A stretch of DNA of 48,029 nt from Janthinobacterium sp. (lineage in GTDB: Bacteria > Pseudomonadota > Gammaproteobacteria > Burkholderiales > Burkholderiaceae_D). The notes under the pieces are model-generated. The model did not search any database. It worked only from the letters and a program-made list of their open reading frames with translations, and was not told the origin of the DNA. How positions within the stretch are numbered: the stretch's first letter is position 1; every line of letters starts with the position of its first letter. The stretch lies in assembly GCF_009923995.1 (NCBI RefSeq), contig NZ_RFSK01000047.1:1-48029 (forward strand). The letters run 5' to 3'. Shown here one piece after another: positions 45,199 to 48,029 of the stretch. The translations under genes were made by a program, and so were the position numbers.

Positions 45199-45385
45199 GG
45201 GTAAGCCGCCATAAAAAGAGGGTGGAGCGTCGCACTATCGCCCGCGCACGCGGGAAAGTAAAGGGCAGCGCACAAAGGGCGCGGCGGCGCCGGCTGGCGG
45301 CTGGCACGGCACGACTGGCGCCGTGCCAGCCCCGTTTCGTCGCAACGGACTTGACCTGCCGCCCGCGACGGCCGAGGATAGCCAT

Positions 45386-46516
45386 ATGCTCAACCGACAA
45401 AACCCTTCCCCGCAAGCCACGCCGCCCGGCGCCTGCCACACCGTGCCGCTGTGGCGCCAGATGTTGCTCGATGCCCGCTACGCGCTGCTCATCAACCTCG
45501 TCTTCACGGCCCTGATCACCTATGTATTCGATCCTGGCAGCGACTTGTGGCTGAACTTTATCGCCTCGATGTGCATCGGCAGCATCATTTATCTGCTGTT
45601 CAATGGCATACGCCTGACCTTATGGGGCCGGGAGCGCCGGCCCAAGCTCCTGCACATGGTCATGCTCATGCTGCTGATCGTGCCCGTGGCACAAGTGGCG
45701 GGCCTGACGCTGTTCGGCTGGCTGACGGGCACGCCCGTCAACAGCATCGCCAGCCTGCTGCCCACCAGGATGATCAGCACCCTCACCTTCAGCCTCGTCG
45801 GCACGGCCGGTGCCGTCCTGTTCTTCTCCAGCCGCGAAAAGATCGCCCGCCTGGAAGCGCAGGCGGCGGAGGAACGCGCCCGGGCCGAGTCCGTGGCCCG
45901 CCAGGCCATGCAGGCCCAGCTGCAACTGCTGCAAGCGCAGATCGAGCCGCACATGCTGTTCAATACACTGGCCAACCTGCAGGGCCTGATCAGCTTTGAC
46001 CCGGACCGCGCCCAGCTGCTGCTCGACCAGCTGATCCAGTACCTGCGCGCCACCCTGAGTTCCTCGCGCGCGGACACGACCACCCTGGGGCAGGAATTTT
46101 CCCTGATGGAAGCCTACCTGGGACTGATGTCCATCCGCATGGGCGCGCGCCTGCGCTATGCGCTGGACTTGCCAGACAGCTTGCGCCAGCTCAAGGTGCC
46201 TCCCATGCTGCTGCAGCCGCTGGTGGAAAATGCCATCCAGCACGGCCTGGAACCGAAGATCGACGGCGGCTACATCAAGGTCGAGGCCAGCAGCGACGGC
46301 GCGCAACTGACGCTGAGCGTGCAGGACGACGGCCTGGGACTGGACCACCCGGGCCAGAGCAAGGGCACGCATCTGGGCGTGGCGAATATCCGCGAGCGCC
46401 TGCAAGCCATGCATGGCGCCACGGCCAGCCTGTCCCTGAGCAGCAACGCCACCGGCGGCGCCACCGCCCGCCTGACCCTGCCCCTCCCTTCCACTACAAC
46501 GAGCACCACACCATGA
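45386..46516 (+). CDS. LytS/YehU-type sensor histidine kinase
   Basis: I start at MLNRQNPSPQATPPGACHTV (376 residues), with GAGG upstream. Four hydrophobic segments between about 33 and 148 form the sensor. A coiled-coil linker rich in Ala/Glu follows (152-180). The His-kinase motif QIEPHMLFNTLANLQ holds the phosphorylated His189, and the ATPase has PLVENAIQHGLEPK, DDGLGL and GTHLGVANIRERL. No known ligand domain is visible. The stop overlaps the response regulator start (ATGA), so they are a coupled pair. The signal is unknown. Confidence 0.9.
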   Translation: MLNRQNPSPQATPPGACHTVPLWRQMLLDARYALLINLVFTALITYVFDPGSDLWLNFIASMCIGSIIYLLFNGIRLTLWGRERRPKLLHMVMLMLLIVPVAQVAGLTLFGWLTGTPVNSIASLLPTRMISTLTFSLVGTAGAVLFFSSREKIARLEAQAAEERARAESVARQAMQAQLQLLQAQIEPHMLFNTLANLQGLISFDPDRAQLLLDQLIQYLRATLSSSRADTTTLGQEFSLMEAYLGLMSIRMGARLRYALDLPDSLRQLKVPPMLLQPLVENAIQHGLEPKIDGGYIKVEASSDGAQLTLSVQDDGLGLDHPGQSKGTHLGVANIRERLQAMHGATASLSLSSNATGGATARLTLPLPSTTTSTTP

Positions 46517-47358
46517 CCAGCCCCACCCCGCGCGCCCTGATCGCCGAAGACGAACCTATCCTTGCCGCCGCTCTCGCCCATGCCTTGCGCCGGCTGTGGC
46601 CGGAACTCGACATCGTGGCCACCTGCGCCAATGGCGTGGAAGCCTTGCAGCAAGGCCTGGCCCTGCGGCCCGACATCCTGTTTCTTGACATCAAGATGCC
46701 GGGCAAGACGGGCCTGGAAGCGGCCGAGGAACTGGCCGAACAGTGGACCGAAGGCCTGCCCTTCCCCCACATCGTGTTCGTCACCGCCTATGACGAATAC
46801 GCGCTGGCCGCCTTCGAGCACGCGGCCGCCGACTACGTCTTAAAGCCTGTCAACGATGCGCGCCTGGGCAAGACGGTGGAGCGCTTGCAGCAGCGCCTGC
46901 GCGACGGCAGCGGCGGCAGCGATGGCCGCAGCGGCAGCGCGGCGGCAACCCCGGCCACGCCGGCGGCGCCCGCCGGCGAGGACAACCTGGTCCGCCTGCT
47001 GGCCCAGCTGCAAGCGATGGTGCCGCCCGCCCCCCGCCTGCAGATGATACGGGCCGCCGTCGGCAACAGCGTGCGCATGATCGCCATGGCCGACGTCGTG
47101 TATTTCGAGGCCCTGGACAAATACATCAACGTCGTCTGCCGCGACAGCGAAGCGCTGATACGCACCAGCCTGAAGGAACTGCTGCCCCAGCTGGACCCGC
47201 AGCAATTCTGGCAAATCCACCGGGGCACCATCGTCAACGCCAGCGCCATCGCCACGGCCGTGCGCGACGAGGCCGGCAAGCTGTCACTGACCCTGCGCCA
47301 GCATCCGGCGCAGCTGCGCGTCAGCCCCCTGTATGCCCATTTGTTCCGCCAGATGTAG
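46513..47358 (+). CDS. LytTR-family response regulator
   Basis: The 281-residue protein has a receiver domain (1-125) with the acidic pocket AEDEP, phosphoacceptor Asp59 (LFLDIKMPG) and Lys111 (YVLKPV). A Gly/Ser/Ala/Pro-rich linker follows at about 130-158. The C-terminal LytTR DNA-binding domain (about 175-281) has VVYFEALDKYINVVCRDSEA and FWQIHRGTIVNASAI. It pairs with the kinase encoded just upstream. Targets are unknown, but the adjacent divergent promoter near 47820 is a candidate. Confidence 0.93.
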   Translation: MTSPTPRALIAEDEPILAAALAHALRRLWPELDIVATCANGVEALQQGLALRPDILFLDIKMPGKTGLEAAEELAEQWTEGLPFPHIVFVTAYDEYALAAFEHAAADYVLKPVNDARLGKTVERLQQRLRDGSGGSDGRSGSAAATPATPAAPAGEDNLVRLLAQLQAMVPPAPRLQMIRAAVGNSVRMIAMADVVYFEALDKYINVVCRDSEALIRTSLKELLPQLDPQQFWQIHRGTIVNASAIATAVRDEAGKLSLTLRQHPAQLRVSPLYAHLFRQM

Positions 47359-47375
47359 GCGGCGCGCCCCCGGGC

Positions 47376-47702
47376 CTAGTGCAGCTGGTGCTTCAGGTCC
47401 GATAAGGCATCGTGGACTTGCAGCACGGCACGCTGCATTTCCGGCGTCAGGCCGGCTGCCGTGCCGCACGCCTTCTTGGCGCGGTCGCCCAGCGATTCCA
47501 TCTGGTCGACGGCTTGCCGGATGCGCGCATCGTCGTGCGTATCGATGGCTTGCCGCACAGCACTCTTCTGCTGGTCCAGCTGGTCGATGCAATCCTTCAA
47601 GTCCATCGGCATGCCCTGCTGCCTGCCGCACAGCCGGGCCGCCTGGCCGATCGCCTGCTCGATGGCGCCGAAGCGCCGTGCCACTTCATTTGCCTGCAAC
47701 AT
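47376..47702 (-). CDS. Small helical hypothetical protein, 108 residues
   Basis: The start MLQANEVARRFGAIEQAIGQ has a good GAGGAG site; a longer frame from 47996 crosses the divergent promoter region. The protein is almost fully helical in pattern, with heptads (DLKDCIDQLDQQKSAVRQAI, DARIRQAVDQMESLGDRAKK), two or three cysteines and no membrane segment or signal peptide. No family is recognised. It converges on the response regulator gene with only 17 bases between, so no terminator fits there. Confidence 0.6.
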   Translation of the reverse strand: MLQANEVARRFGAIEQAIGQAARLCGRQQGMPMDLKDCIDQLDQQKSAVRQAIDTHDDARIRQAVDQMESLGDRAKKACGTAAGLTPEMQRAVLQVHDALSDLKHQLH

Positions 47703-47879
47703 GGTGAGCTCCTCTTCGCGTGGTATCCCGGTTGGATCGCCCCGCCGGCACGGGGTTCCCCGGCCGGCGCCGGCGCCGCGCAATTTCCGTGTGGCACTTT
47801 TTTGTAAGCACGTGTGACATTCTAGATAATTATCAAATACCTCAGATACATTGGCGTACCTGCACAGCCATGCCTGCCC

Positions 47880-48029
47880 ATGACCACGTTTTCCATGCCA
47901 TCCCGCCGCGCGCCCGGCTTGCTGCTGATCGCCGTCCTGCACCTGGGATTGCTTTATGCCTTCCTGCAGACGCGCCCCCATCCGGAGCAAGACCATGCGC
48001 CGCGCGGCCCGGCGATCCAGTGGCTGCGC
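47880..48029 (+). CDS. Truncated gene at window edge, N-terminal membrane anchor
   Basis: The frame MTTFSMPSRRAPGLLLIAVL continues as a hydrophobic stretch (LHLGLLYAFLQ) and then a Pro/His-rich linker up to the window end, 50 residues in all. This is the layout of TonB-like or other single-pass membrane proteins. Another ATG ten bases earlier in a different frame gives an Ala/Pro/Arg-rich product and is rejected. The function cannot be decided from this fragment. Confidence 0.5.
   Translation, partial: MTTFSMPSRRAPGLLLIAVLHLGLLYAFLQTRPHPEQDHAPRGPAIQWLR

Overview
The window is chromosomal DNA of a GC-rich betaproteobacterium. The housekeeping order rpsP-rimM-trmD-rplS, the etfB-etfA-acyl-CoA dehydrogenase neighbourhood, alaS and the general look of the proteins fit Oxalobacteraceae (Burkholderiales), most probably a Janthinobacterium or close relative. 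The genus is inference from recognition, not from a search. No rRNA, tRNA, CRISPR array, transposase or prophage gene was seen.

Left part (1-3.5 kb): the start of a gspB-like gene and a complete exeA/gspA-like ATPase gene on the minus strand, followed by small exported or hypothetical proteins, one with a PEP-CTERM-like tail.

Centre (3.6-25.1 kb): a large amino-sugar (N-acetylglucosamine/chitin oligomer) utilisation locus. A plus-strand operon starts from a near-consensus sigma-70 promoter. It encodes a BadF/BadG-type GlcNAc kinase, a GntR/UTRA regulator, NagA, a SIS-domain NagB-II deaminase, a CUT1 ABC importer (binding protein, two permeases, ATPase), a NagZ-like GH3 protein that has lost most active-site motifs, and an AmpG-like MFS permease. 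Next come a TPR-like exported protein, two convergent NagX-type membrane proteins whose stop codons overlap, two tandem Caulobacter/Xanthomonas-type TonB receptors on the minus strand, and a second GntR/UTRA regulator. ATACC-type direct repeats spaced 10-11 bp lie at the operon promoter, between the receptor and second regulator genes, and downstream of that regulator, suggesting a common regulon. The proposed flow is outer-membrane uptake (TonB receptors), inner-membrane uptake (ABC or MFS), phosphorylation (kinase), deacetylation (NagA) and deamination (NagB-II) to fructose-6-P without a PTS.

Right part (25.2-48 kb): an Lnt-like acyltransferase coupled to an AraC/GyrI regulator, a CBS protein, a DUF3579-like protein, a CobD/AmpE-like membrane protein, CoA pyrophosphatase, the rpsP-rimM-trmD-rplS operon, TM2 and glycine-zipper proteins, an acyl-CoA dehydrogenase with etfBA, a TusA-like protein, alaS, a Zur-like regulator divergent from a His-rich ZnuD-like zinc receptor, a glycerophosphodiester phosphodiesterase, a LytS/LytTR two-component pair and a truncated gene at the edge.

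The most unusual non-coding features are a 161-bp imperfect palindrome plus terminator-like hairpin and a 52-codon upstream ORF in front of the acyl-CoA dehydrogenase, and four REP-like GGGGTCAGACCC elements within 10 kb.
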